Assembly (NCBI GenBank): GCA_964517495.1 | Contig: CAZFER010000075.1 | Location: 1-30,320, forward strand | Length of the DNA stretch: 30,320 nucleotides | Reading direction: 5' to 3' | DNA from: CAZFER01 sp964517495 | Lineage (GTDB): Bacteria; Hinthialibacterota; Hinthialibacteria; Hinthialibacterales; Hinthialibacteraceae | In this document: positions 8,417-17,336 of the stretch, in pieces | Layout of the letters: each line of letters begins with the position of its first letter | How positions within the stretch are numbered: the stretch's first letter is position 1 | Notes under the pieces: generated by a model | Database searches by the model: none | Told to the model about the DNA's origin: nothing | The model's input: the letters and a program-made list of their open reading frames with translations, nothing else | Position numbers and translations under genes: made by a program

Positions 8417-9544
8417 ATGTTATTTGTATCCCAAAAGCCCGGGGATCTAGTATTCCTGACCGTAAAGCCAGATCTATCGATTGATTTACAGAAAAGTGTG
8501 GAAAAGGCTTACCGCTGTTTAGGGGAGTTTTTAAAAACCCACCAATCTATTTTATTGCAAGAACGAGTGTATGCCCCGGTATCAGTCACTCATCAGATTG
8601 ATACTGTGCGGGCGGAAATATTGAATGCGTATGGAGATGCGGCTGCCATTCCGGTGACCTATGTCGAAGGCAAACCCATTGAACCCATGGCATGGTCGGG
8701 AATTCATGCGATGGCGATTACGCAGAATGATATTGAAGATACTTCTTTTCTGAAAGAGAACGATAACGTTTGCGGACGTTTAATAAAAGGTCATGAAGCT
8801 CAACATTTGTTCCTTTCAGATATTAGCCGTTTGATTGATCCTATTTACCGTAATTGCCCGGAAGAAGCCTATTATACCTTAAAGAAAACTGATGAAATTC
8901 TAAGACGGATCAATTGGAACTATTTCGATGTTAAACGAACCTGGTTCTATTTGGATAACATTCTGGGTTGGTATGACGATTTCAACAAAGCCCGGAATGA
9001 TGTCTATCATAATATCGGTTTGTTTAACGGACGGGTAGACGGCATTATTCCTGCAAGCACAGGCATCGAAGGTAAAAATCCTCGTGGTGGTTGTTGCACG
9101 TTAGATATTTTAGCAATGCGGCCTGTTGACCAACGGCCTTTTAACGTGCAGCGATTGATAAATCCAAAACAAAACGAAGCGCCTGAATATGGCTCGGCAT
9201 TTTCGCGCGGGCTTTCTGTTCGATTGCAAAAATCGAATTACCTTTTTGTCTCGGGCACGGCTTCGATCGATGAATATGGCAAGAGCGTATTTTTCGATGA
9301 TGCAGAACAACAAGTTCGACGAACCTTGGAAAACATTGCGGCTTTAATGGAAAGTGAAGGAGGGAGTTTAGAGGATATTTCCCAAGCCACTGCCTTCGTC
9401 AAGCGGGCCGAGGATTTACCCGTCTTTTTCACTGTCGCTGAAGAAATGGGATTGCCTAAGGACATTGCCCTATGCATGGTCGCCGATGTATGCAGGGATG
9501 AACTTTTGTTTGAATTGGATGCCAGTGCGGTTTTGCCGGTATAA
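8417..9544 (+). CDS. Chorismatase-like / tandem RidA-fold protein (375 aa)
   Basis: The ATG at 8417 is preceded by GTGAGG with a 6-base spacer; the in-frame GTG at 8405 would be part of that site. The C-terminal ~130 residues are a YjgF/RidA-like domain (FVSGTASIDEYGK, then RRTLENIAALMESEGGSLED) ending in LLFELDASAVLPV, where the Glu (E366) matches the catalytic Glu of the fold. The N-terminal part, with RTWFYLDNILGWYDDFNKAR at about residues 174-193, resembles chorismatases of the FkbO/Hyg5/XanB2 group (chorismate to pyruvate plus a dihydrobenzoate or hydroxybenzoate). It has no signal peptide, so it is cytoplasmic, unlike the rest of the operon it heads. An aromatic acid product is possible, but the substrate is inference. 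Confidence 0.7.
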   Translation: MLFVSQKPGDLVFLTVKPDLSIDLQKSVEKAYRCLGEFLKTHQSILLQERVYAPVSVTHQIDTVRAEILNAYGDAAAIPVTYVEGKPIEPMAWSGIHAMAITQNDIEDTSFLKENDNVCGRLIKGHEAQHLFLSDISRLIDPIYRNCPEEAYYTLKKTDEILRRINWNYFDVKRTWFYLDNILGWYDDFNKARNDVYHNIGLFNGRVDGIIPASTGIEGKNPRGGCCTLDILAMRPVDQRPFNVQRLINPKQNEAPEYGSAFSRGLSVRLQKSNYLFVSGTASIDEYGKSVFFDDAEQQVRRTLENIAALMESEGGSLEDISQATAFVKRAEDLPVFFTVAEEMGLPKDIALCMVADVCRDELLFELDASAVLPV

Positions 9545-9570
9545 ACCGGTAAAAGTAGGTTGTTAAAGTC

Positions 9571-11625
9571 ATGTCCACTCAAGCCCTATCATTATTAAGT
9601 CTGATATCTTTTGTTTATATTAATGGGAGAACGATTTTATTCATTCTCTGCTTTTTATCATTAATTACTCCTGTGGGAGAATGCCATGAATCGGCTTTAC
9701 CAGATATTCTTTATGTGCAGGTTCCCGCCCAAACCGAATCTCTCAATGAGAATGACAAGTCTCTCTTTTCTCTATCAATGCGATATATGGATGGCTGCCA
9801 AATTATGGCTCGACTGGCAGATGAAGGAAAGACGATTAATTTAACCCCTGAATTTGTCTCAGCCAAAGATCCTTCTGTTTCATTTGACGGGCAACACATT
9901 TTATTTGCAGGAAAAAAGAGCAGCACTGATAACTGGCAAATCTGGCAAATGAAACGGGATGGATCACAAAAAAAGCAACTGACGGATGAACCGGATGATT
10001 GCCTATCGCCATTATATGTTGGATCAATTTTTCATTTGAATGATGCTGTTCCGACCGACCAGATCATTTTCGTAGGCGCTTCACATGGTTGGATGAACGA
10101 AACCGGTACAGGAAAAGCATTTAGTCTTTATGTTTGCAATATTGATGGAAGCTATGTCCGCCGAGTTACTTACAATTTGAGTACAGACTTCGAGCCGGAT
10201 GTATTACCCAATGGACGTGTCGTATATTCCAGTTGGCGGCGGCATGGAGTGGGTGGAAAAGGTCGTTTTGAGTTATTGGAAATCAGTATCGATGGAACCG
10301 ATTTGATGCCCTTTACTTCGAAGAATGAGAATGGATTCCATCGTGAAATGGTACGCTATGGTGAAAATGGCAAGATATATTTTATCGAATCCGAATCACT
10401 AAATGGATTGGGTGGGGGACGTTTAGCTTGTGTCTCTTATCGCCGTCCCATGAATAGTTATGAACGATTGGATGAGATAAAGGATGGAGTCTATCATACA
10501 CCTTGTCCAATGCCTACAAATGATAATTCACACCGTTTATTAGTTTCTTTTCGTGAAAATCAACCGAATTCCGTGTACAAAATTTATCTCTATGAAGACT
10601 CATTAACACCCTTCATATCTCAACCAGAATGGCATTGTATAGATGCTCAAGTCTTGGCTTCTCATACACGAGCGAAAGGACGTTCAACGGTGGTTGATGA
10701 GCGCTTTACGGTTGGAGAGTATTTTTGCATGGATGTTTACGCCAGCAACCGTCCTGAAATTCAAGCAATTCCTCAAGGTGGCCTTAAACGGCTAAGAATC
10801 ATAGAAGGGCTTCCTATAAGAATTGATCAAAGCCGAGTTGATTTGTCAAATCTTTTAGCAGAAACACCAGTCGGATCAAATCAATTTTCAGCAACAACTT
10901 ATGGTCCAAGGCGTATTTTGGGCGATATTCCCATTGAATCTGATGGCTCGTTTCACATCCAAATCCCTGCCGAAATTCCTGTTACTTTTCAATTGTTGGA
11001 TGATCATGGAATGGCTTTGGCAAAACAAGATTCCTGGACATGGATTATGAGACGAGAGACGCGGGGTTGCACAGGTTGCCATGAAGATCCTGAATTAGCC
11101 CCTCCCAATAAATTGGCCGGTGCCGTGCTTAAACCAGGGATTCGGTTAACTCTTCAACCAGGACAAAGGCGAACCGTCGATTTCAAACATGATATTTCAC
11201 CCATCATTGAAAAGAGTTGCTCCAGCGCTGAATGTCATGCTGCCGGTGGTACGATTCCTTTTCTTGACGCTTCATCTCTTGTTGAACATAAAGGCAAAGG
11301 GGCGTTTTTCAGCCAGGCATATGAAACATTGCTTCATCCAATCGAGATCGATGGACGAGAGCAAGAACGCTATGTCTATCCCGGTTCAGCACGTAACAGC
11401 CCGCTGGTATGGCATTTGTTCGGCAAGCGAATGGGGGAATCAAGTGACGATATTCCATATTCTTCACCACCAGCTTTGATGCCCCCGGAAAACACACTCG
11501 ATCCAATTGAGCGGCGATTAATTATCGAATGGATCGATCTTGGTGCGCAATGGGACAGTCACACGGTTTCAAAGAACTTGGCTGAACGACAGACTGAAAA
11601 GATCGAGGGCAGGGAATTATGGTAA
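9571..11625 (+). CDS. HZS-alpha-domain cytochrome with TolB-like propeller (684 aa)
   Basis: After an N-terminal hydrophobic export signal (about residues 20-38), residues ~40-340 form a TolB/WD40-like propeller with short blades such as 'WQIWQMKRDGSQKKQLTDEP'. Residues ~390-520 match the middle domain of hydrazine synthase alpha subunits (RRILGDIPIESDGSFHI, FQLLDDHGMA), ending in a CTGCH haem motif at C500. A C-terminal cytochrome-type domain carries a non-standard C-x4-CH (C550, C555, H556). Anammox HzsA also combines a propeller, a middle domain and c-haems, but this protein lacks HzsB/HzsC partners and should not be called hydrazine synthase. It lies 26 bp after the chorismatase-like gene and overlaps the next gene by 7 bp, so translation is probably coupled. 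The ribosome site is weak. Confidence 0.82.
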   Translation: MSTQALSLLSLISFVYINGRTILFILCFLSLITPVGECHESALPDILYVQVPAQTESLNENDKSLFSLSMRYMDGCQIMARLADEGKTINLTPEFVSAKDPSVSFDGQHILFAGKKSSTDNWQIWQMKRDGSQKKQLTDEPDDCLSPLYVGSIFHLNDAVPTDQIIFVGASHGWMNETGTGKAFSLYVCNIDGSYVRRVTYNLSTDFEPDVLPNGRVVYSSWRRHGVGGKGRFELLEISIDGTDLMPFTSKNENGFHREMVRYGENGKIYFIESESLNGLGGGRLACVSYRRPMNSYERLDEIKDGVYHTPCPMPTNDNSHRLLVSFRENQPNSVYKIYLYEDSLTPFISQPEWHCIDAQVLASHTRAKGRSTVVDERFTVGEYFCMDVYASNRPEIQAIPQGGLKRLRIIEGLPIRIDQSRVDLSNLLAETPVGSNQFSATTYGPRRILGDIPIESDGSFHIQIPAEIPVTFQLLDDHGMALAKQDSWTWIMRRETRGCTGCHEDPELAPPNKLAGAVLKPGIRLTLQPGQRRTVDFKHDISPIIEKSCSSAECHAAGGTIPFLDASSLVEHKGKGAFFSQAYETLLHPIEIDGREQERYVYPGSARNSPLVWHLFGKRMGESSDDIPYSSPPALMPPENTLDPIERRLIIEWIDLGAQWDSHTVSKNLAERQTEKIEGRELW

Positions 11626-13265
11626 AATCCCTTTTTTCTTATTGGTTATTTATTCTTTTTGTGTTGATGATCACAGCGGCTGTGGTGGGGGGATTTACTG
11701 AAGAATCTATCCCCAAACTGGTTGATGTCACAAAAGATGTGGGCATCCAGTTCACTCATCATATTGGTGATGAGCACATGAGCAATATTATTGAAAGCAC
11801 CGGCGCGGGGTGTGCCTTCTTTGACTATGACGGAGATGGTGACTTGGATATCTATTTGGTAAATGGCGCCTATATTCCCGGAATTAGTCATGTCAGAGGG
11901 CGAATATTTGAAGGAAAACTGACCAATGCTCTTTATCGCAATAATGGTGATGGAACCTTTACCGATGTAACCGAACAGGTCGGCGTGGGGGATAAAGGCT
12001 TTGGTATGGCCTGTGTCTCAGCGGATTATGATAACGATGGCGATGCCGATTTGTTTGTCACCAATTACGGACCCAATGTGTTGTATCGAAATGAAGGCAA
12101 TGGCACCTTCAAAAATGTGACGAAAGAAGCAGGGCTTGAGAGTGATCTATGGGGGATTGGATCGTCCTTTTTTGATTATGACAAGGATGGGTATTTGGAT
12201 TTATACGTAGGCAATTATCTGACTTTTGATCCAGAGTATCGCTATTATTATGCGGCGGAAGCCTTCCCTGGTCCGCTGGCTTATAAAGGCCAACCGGATA
12301 TCTTGTATCACAACCGCGGCGATGGAACCTTCGAAGATGTGACAAAAAAAGCCGGGGTTTTCAATCCCGATGGACGCGCAATGGGCGTGTCCGCCTGCGA
12401 CGTGAACAATGATGGGTGGATGGATGTTTTTGTGGCCAATGACGCCATGGAAAATTATCTCTACCAAAACAACGGTGATGGAACCTTCATAAATGTAGCC
12501 TTATTGACCGCCACCGCCTTTGGTCAGAACGGTGAAGCCACCTCTGCGATGGGGCCGGAGTTTGGCGATTTTAACCTCGATGGACATGTTGATTTACTTG
12601 TTCCTGACATGGGCTATTGCTGTGTGTACAAGAACACAGGCAAGGGTCTTTATGAAGAAACCAGTGCATTATCCGGCGTGGCATCTGTGGTGGGGCAATA
12701 TACCAGTTGGTCTGGTAATTTTTTTGATTTTGACTGCGATGGTTATATTGATATTTATCTGACCAATGGCGACAGCCATCATTTGGAGCCGGAAGAGGAT
12801 TTGATTTTCAAGAATATAAATGGACTTCGTTTTGAAGATATCTCTGCTAAATGCGGTCCTGATTTTCAGGATAAATTTGTCGGTCGGGGGTCGGCTGCCG
12901 GGGATTATGATAACGACGGCGATTTGGATATTCTGAATTTGAATCTTAATAACCGCCCTCGTTTATTACGAAATGATGGGGGAAACCGCAATCATTGGAT
13001 CATGATTCACACGATTGGAACCCGCAGCAATCGTGATGGAATTGGAACACGAATTCGTCTAACCGCTGGAGGAAAAACCCAAACAAGGGATATTATCAGC
13101 AGTTCTGGTTATTTGTCCCAAAGTGATTATCGTGCCCATTTTGGACTTGGTGATTCAACGAACGTTGTTCGGATTGAATTACGTTGGCCAAATGGGGCTG
13201 TACAAGTCTTGGAAAATGTTCACGCCGATCAAGTACTGACGGTTCGTGAACCCGATAATCCTTAA
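11619..13265 (+). CDS. CRTAC1-type exported protein, FG-GAP/VCBS repeats and ASPIC/UnbV domain (548 aa)
   Basis: Its ATG overlaps the stop of the previous gene (ATGGTAA), a sign of translational coupling. An N-terminal hydrophobic export signal is followed by repeated calcium-binding blades (DYDGDGDLDIYLVNG, DYDNDGDADLFVTNYG, DYDKDGYLDLYVGNYL, DVNNDGWMDVFVANDA, DYDNDGDLDILNLNL). An ASPIC/UnbV domain closes the protein (SGYLSQSDYRAHFGLGDS, RWPNGAVQVLENV). It is a clear paralogue of the lipoprotein at 1968-3755, but without a lipobox, so probably periplasmic or secreted. Like that paralogue it is directly next to a multihaem cytochrome gene, which starts 21 bp downstream. A calcium-stabilised scaffold or partner of the cytochrome is the simplest reading; the catalytic role is unknown. 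Confidence 0.88.
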   Translation: MVKSLFSYWLFILFVLMITAAVVGGFTEESIPKLVDVTKDVGIQFTHHIGDEHMSNIIESTGAGCAFFDYDGDGDLDIYLVNGAYIPGISHVRGRIFEGKLTNALYRNNGDGTFTDVTEQVGVGDKGFGMACVSADYDNDGDADLFVTNYGPNVLYRNEGNGTFKNVTKEAGLESDLWGIGSSFFDYDKDGYLDLYVGNYLTFDPEYRYYYAAEAFPGPLAYKGQPDILYHNRGDGTFEDVTKKAGVFNPDGRAMGVSACDVNNDGWMDVFVANDAMENYLYQNNGDGTFINVALLTATAFGQNGEATSAMGPEFGDFNLDGHVDLLVPDMGYCCVYKNTGKGLYEETSALSGVASVVGQYTSWSGNFFDFDCDGYIDIYLTNGDSHHLEPEEDLIFKNINGLRFEDISAKCGPDFQDKFVGRGSAAGDYDNDGDLDILNLNLNNRPRLLRNDGGNRNHWIMIHTIGTRSNRDGIGTRIRLTAGGKTQTRDIISSSGYLSQSDYRAHFGLGDSTNVVRIELRWPNGAVQVLENVHADQVLTVREPDNP

Positions 13266-13286
13266 TTGGGCTTTTGGAGTTACATA

Positions 13287-16139
13287 ATGAGACGGCATCT
13301 TTTTATTTCTGTACTATCACTCGGTTTATGGTTGCTAATCGGAATCGACCATCCCCTTTACTCAGACCCCTTTTTTTATGTGGGTGAAAAAGCCTGTCGT
13401 GAGTGCCACCATGACATGGGAACCCGCAATCAGTTTAATCCCTGGCGATTATCCCCTCATGCGGATGCATATGCTGCCCTGGCCATGCCCGAAGCGAAAG
13501 AAATCGCCAAGCTCTCCGGTATCGACGTTGATCCCTTTGAAAGTCCAATTTGCCTTGGCTGCCATGCCACCGCCTCTACCACTGAGCCCTGGGAACGCAA
13601 CGATATCTTTTATATCGAAGATGGCATTCAGTGTGAAATGTGTCACGGTCCCGGTAGTGCCTATATGGACGAACAGATTATGATTGATCCTGAAAAAGCC
13701 ATGATGAATGGTTTAAAGAGGCCGGACGAGAGCCAATGCATGATCTGCCATAAAGAAAAAGGCTCCCACATAGCAGTCATTAATGTTAAAAAGTTTGACT
13801 ACCAAGATGCCTTAAATACCATTGCCCATAAGGGCCGTGGGGGAGATTTGATAAAGTTCTCTCCTACCCAAGCGCCCCCTCTTCCTGGCCCAAAATATGT
13901 TGGGGTAATGGCATGTGAAGAGTGCCATAGTGGAGCAATGATGGGTCACCAATTCAGCAAATGGCGATTGTCCGCTCATGCTGAAGCTTATGCTGTCCTG
14001 GGAACACAGAAAGCTCGAGATATTGCCAAAGAAAAAGGCGTCAAGGTCGATCCCCAGGAATCGGATGAATGTTTGCGCTGTCATACTACCGGCCATGGTG
14101 AACCAGCAGGCCGGTTTTTACCTTCCTTTGACATTGCCCAAGGTGTGTCATGTGAAGCATGTCACGGACCCGGTAGTGAATACCAGCCTGAAGCCATTAT
14201 GACCGATCCCGTTGCGGCATACCAGGCGGGATTATGGAAAGTGGATCGAGACACCTGTATCAAATGCCATCCCAAAGAAGTACATGGCAAACCATTTGAT
14301 TTTGAAGCCATGTGGAAAAAGATTGATCATTCCAAACCCAGGAATCAAGAACCTGCCTATTTAATGGAATACAAAACCCCATTTAACGCGGCGATTTCAA
14401 AGGATGGCAAACAGTTATTTGTCGCATGTGAAGCGTCTGATAGTTTGATAATAGTAAATACAAAGACAGGGGAAATCATACAGGAAATCGCTATTCAAAA
14501 CCAACCTCACGATGTCATCCTTTCACCTGATGAACAAACCATTTTTGTCAGCAACCGTGGCTCCGATACGGTATCGGTGATTGATGCTTCTACGTATGAA
14601 GTCAAAAACCATATCCAGGTTGGCGATGAACCCCATGAATTAAGAATTGTTAACAATGGTAAGACCATGTATGTGGCCAACTGCGGATCGTATGATATTT
14701 CTGTAATTGATTTAAACACGATGGACGAAACCAAACGCTTGACCGTCGCTCGCGGAAGTTGGGGAATGGCCGTGTCGCCTGATGAAGAAACAATATATGT
14801 AAGTAATAATCTATCCCATTTTGTCGAATTCAGAACACCCTGTGTATCTGAAGTGTCCGTCATTAACACAAAAACCGGTTATATCGAAGATCGCATTATG
14901 ATTCCCGCTGTTAATATGGTTCAAGGTATCGACGTCTCTCCCGATGGAGAATTCGCATTGGCGACCATGATTCGGACTAAAAATTTAGTGCCTATGACCC
15001 GCGTTATACAGGGGTGGGTTATGAATAATGGCTTTGCCATTCTTTGGAAGGATGGAAGGATTGATCAACTCCTTTTAGATGAAGTCAATGCCTATTTTGC
15101 CGATCCTACCGATGTGGTGATTACTCCTGATGGAAAATACGCCTATGTAAGCGGAGGTGGTATCGGTGCCGTAGCCGTGATCGATATTAAAAAGATGAAA
15201 GCCTTACTGGAAAGGCATAGTGAGCAGGAACGCAAAGACGTATTACCCAATCATCTCGGTATCAGTGTTGAATATGTGTTGAAACGTATTGATGTGGGAA
15301 AAAGCCCCCGTGGTATGGTGGTCTCTTCTGACGGAAAATTCGTATATGTTTGCGATGGATTGGATGACACCATTTCGGTGATTGATGTTTCAAAACAGGA
15401 AAAAGTAAAAACAATCTCCTTGGGTGGACCAGATGAAATTACCCTCGAACGAAAAGGTGAACAAATTTTCCATAGTGCCGAGGTAACCTATTGCCAACAA
15501 TTCTCTTGTCACTCTTGCCATCCCGATGGCAATATCGACGGTATCACTTATGATATCGAGCCGGATGGAATTGGCATTAATCCCGTTGATAACCGAACCT
15601 TGCGTGGAATCCTGGATACAGCTCCCTTTAAATGGGAAGGAACCAACCCTTCCTTAAGCCGTCAGTGTGGACCACGGCTGGCTGTATTTTTTACTCGGAT
15701 AGACCCGTTTACCCCCGAACAAGTCAAAGCATTGGATCGATACATATGCACAATACCTCGTCCTCCAAACCGCTATCGGGAAGGAAATGAACTTACAGCG
15801 GCTCAATCCCGTGGTAAACAACTGTATGAACGCTCTATGACCAACACGGGTGAAATCATCCCCGAAAAAGACCGTTGCCATGTCTGTCACCCCGCTCCTT
15901 ACTTTACTTCCAGGGAGGTTGAGAAAGTGGGTACTGCCTCTCCCCTCGATACAAACACTGAATTTGATGTACCTCATTTAAATAATATTTACGAAACCGC
16001 TCCGTTTTTGCATGATGGTAGAGCAGAAACACTTGAAGAAATCTGGACCCGCTTTAATCCCCATGATGAGCATGGGGTAACCAATGATATGACCAAAGAT
16101 CAACTTAATGATTTGATCGAATATATCAAAACGCTGTAG
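13287..16139 (+). CDS. Ten-haem fusion: two c554-like tetrahaem modules + YVTN propeller + dihaem peroxidase-like domain (950 aa)
   Basis: Start is the ATG at 13287 with GGAG 7 bases upstream; the TTG at 13266 is unlikely. A signal peptide (about 1-24) precedes ten CxxCH motifs. C37, C89, C116, C151 and then C210, C262, C289, C324 form two tetrahaem modules with identical internal spacing (52, 27, 35 residues), each with CHGPGS after the third haem, resembling cytochrome c554 / c-prime domains. Residues ~365-700 are YVTN propeller blades (SPDEQTIFVSNRGSDTVSVI). The C-terminus has C741 and C864 in a cytochrome-c-peroxidase/MauG-like arrangement ending in FDVPHLNNIYETAPFLHDGR. It is periplasmic, and probably an electron carrier joined to a peroxidase- or MauG-like site. 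It is translated between the CRTAC1 and propeller genes, with only short gaps. Confidence 0.88.
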   Translation: MRRHLFISVLSLGLWLLIGIDHPLYSDPFFYVGEKACRECHHDMGTRNQFNPWRLSPHADAYAALAMPEAKEIAKLSGIDVDPFESPICLGCHATASTTEPWERNDIFYIEDGIQCEMCHGPGSAYMDEQIMIDPEKAMMNGLKRPDESQCMICHKEKGSHIAVINVKKFDYQDALNTIAHKGRGGDLIKFSPTQAPPLPGPKYVGVMACEECHSGAMMGHQFSKWRLSAHAEAYAVLGTQKARDIAKEKGVKVDPQESDECLRCHTTGHGEPAGRFLPSFDIAQGVSCEACHGPGSEYQPEAIMTDPVAAYQAGLWKVDRDTCIKCHPKEVHGKPFDFEAMWKKIDHSKPRNQEPAYLMEYKTPFNAAISKDGKQLFVACEASDSLIIVNTKTGEIIQEIAIQNQPHDVILSPDEQTIFVSNRGSDTVSVIDASTYEVKNHIQVGDEPHELRIVNNGKTMYVANCGSYDISVIDLNTMDETKRLTVARGSWGMAVSPDEETIYVSNNLSHFVEFRTPCVSEVSVINTKTGYIEDRIMIPAVNMVQGIDVSPDGEFALATMIRTKNLVPMTRVIQGWVMNNGFAILWKDGRIDQLLLDEVNAYFADPTDVVITPDGKYAYVSGGGIGAVAVIDIKKMKALLERHSEQERKDVLPNHLGISVEYVLKRIDVGKSPRGMVVSSDGKFVYVCDGLDDTISVIDVSKQEKVKTISLGGPDEITLERKGEQIFHSAEVTYCQQFSCHSCHPDGNIDGITYDIEPDGIGINPVDNRTLRGILDTAPFKWEGTNPSLSRQCGPRLAVFFTRIDPFTPEQVKALDRYICTIPRPPNRYREGNELTAAQSRGKQLYERSMTNTGEIIPEKDRCHVCHPAPYFTSREVEKVGTASPLDTNTEFDVPHLNNIYETAPFLHDGRAETLEEIWTRFNPHDEHGVTNDMTKDQLNDLIEYIKTL

Positions 16140-16153
16140 TGCGGAGAAAAACA

Positions 16154-17305
16154 ATGCGAAGAATGGTTTTTATTCTATCTATGCTGATTTTCTTCTCCCC
16201 TGTTTGGGGTGGAGAAGGTGATACGCCGGTTCAATTGCCGGGAGAACCCTATGTATACACCGAATGGGAAACCTTCTATGCCGAAGATGGAGGGCTTCCC
16301 AATGATCACATATTTGCCCTCAAAGCAGTTGGTGATCGATTATGGGTGGGAACCGAAGGTGGTTTGGCGTTATATGAAAATGGCAAATGGAAATCCTGGA
16401 CAGAAGAAGATGGATTACCCTGGAATGTCGTAAGCGGTATCACCGTGAATCCTAAAACCGGTGAAGTATGGTTAGCTTTGTTTGGCGGTGGCGTGGCACG
16501 CTTTAGCGGTGGCCGATTTGACCATTTCCATCAACTAAACAGTGGGCTGGTTAATGATGTTGTTTATGGCGTTGTCTTCGAAAACGATAATCTTTGGGCT
16601 GCCACCACCGCAGGAATGAGCTGCTATGATACCGTTACCGGCGAATGGGAAATATACACCGAAAAGAACGCTCCCATGGAAGAAATTTGGTGCTATAACG
16701 TGGACGCAACCAACGAAAAGGTATATGCCGCCGTATGGGGCGGTGGAATATTGGAATGGGATGTAGAAGACCGGCGTTGGAATGCTCACCGTGACCCAGA
16801 TCGCGAGATGGAAATTGACCTCTATCGCGACGACGGCCTCATCCACATCATCACCACATCCGCATCCTATGTTGACGGAATCCTATGGGCTTCCACCTAC
16901 TTTGGTTTAAGCCGCTATGATGGACGGCATTGGCGTGGCTATATGGATCATGACAGTGGTTTGTCCAGTAGTTTTATCAATCTCGCCAAAGGACGAAGCG
17001 CAAAATCTTGCTATAATTGCACAGACATCGGTTTAGCTGTTTTGGTTGATTTTAAAAGCGATACCTGGGTGACATACCGGCGTGCCAGCGAAGAGGCAAA
17101 AACCTGGACAGCGCATCTTTTGGTTGGCAATGATGAGGTGAGAACCCAATCTACTAATTTAACTTTACCCAACCATTTTGTGATATGTACCGATTTTCAG
17201 GGCGATGATGTATGGATTGGAACCGGCCATGGCCTGGCGCGCGGTATAGGCAAAGGTTATTGGTCTGGCTTAAAGAAAAGTCAACAATTGGAAAAAGCGG
17301 AATAA
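16154..17305 (+). CDS. Exported beta-propeller protein with two-component-regulator-type (Reg_prop) blades (383 aa)
   Basis: The ATG at 16154 follows CGGAGA by 7 bases; the GTG at 16139 would overlap the previous stop and lacks a site. A signal peptide (cleavage near VWG/GEG) is followed by blades such as GDRLWVGTEGGLALYENGKW, EVWLALFGGGVARFSGGRF, DNLWAATTAGMSCYD and DGILWASTYFGLSRYDGRHW, the Reg_prop pattern known from the sensor part of hybrid two-component proteins. Here the protein ends without a transmembrane or kinase part, so it is a free periplasmic propeller that may bind a ligand or a partner. It contains a C-x2-C (CYNC) without the haem-binding His. The gap to the cytochrome gene is 14 bp. 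Confidence 0.82.
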   Translation: MRRMVFILSMLIFFSPVWGGEGDTPVQLPGEPYVYTEWETFYAEDGGLPNDHIFALKAVGDRLWVGTEGGLALYENGKWKSWTEEDGLPWNVVSGITVNPKTGEVWLALFGGGVARFSGGRFDHFHQLNSGLVNDVVYGVVFENDNLWAATTAGMSCYDTVTGEWEIYTEKNAPMEEIWCYNVDATNEKVYAAVWGGGILEWDVEDRRWNAHRDPDREMEIDLYRDDGLIHIITTSASYVDGILWASTYFGLSRYDGRHWRGYMDHDSGLSSSFINLAKGRSAKSCYNCTDIGLAVLVDFKSDTWVTYRRASEEAKTWTAHLLVGNDEVRTQSTNLTLPNHFVICTDFQGDDVWIGTGHGLARGIGKGYWSGLKKSQQLEKAE

Positions 17306-17336
17306 AGTAATTTTATAAAATTAGGGAGATAAGCAA

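Noticed and set aside
9571..11625. Anammox hydrazine synthase
   Set aside because: Only the alpha-type middle domain is shared. No beta or gamma subunit, hydrazine dehydrogenase or nitrite reductase genes are present.
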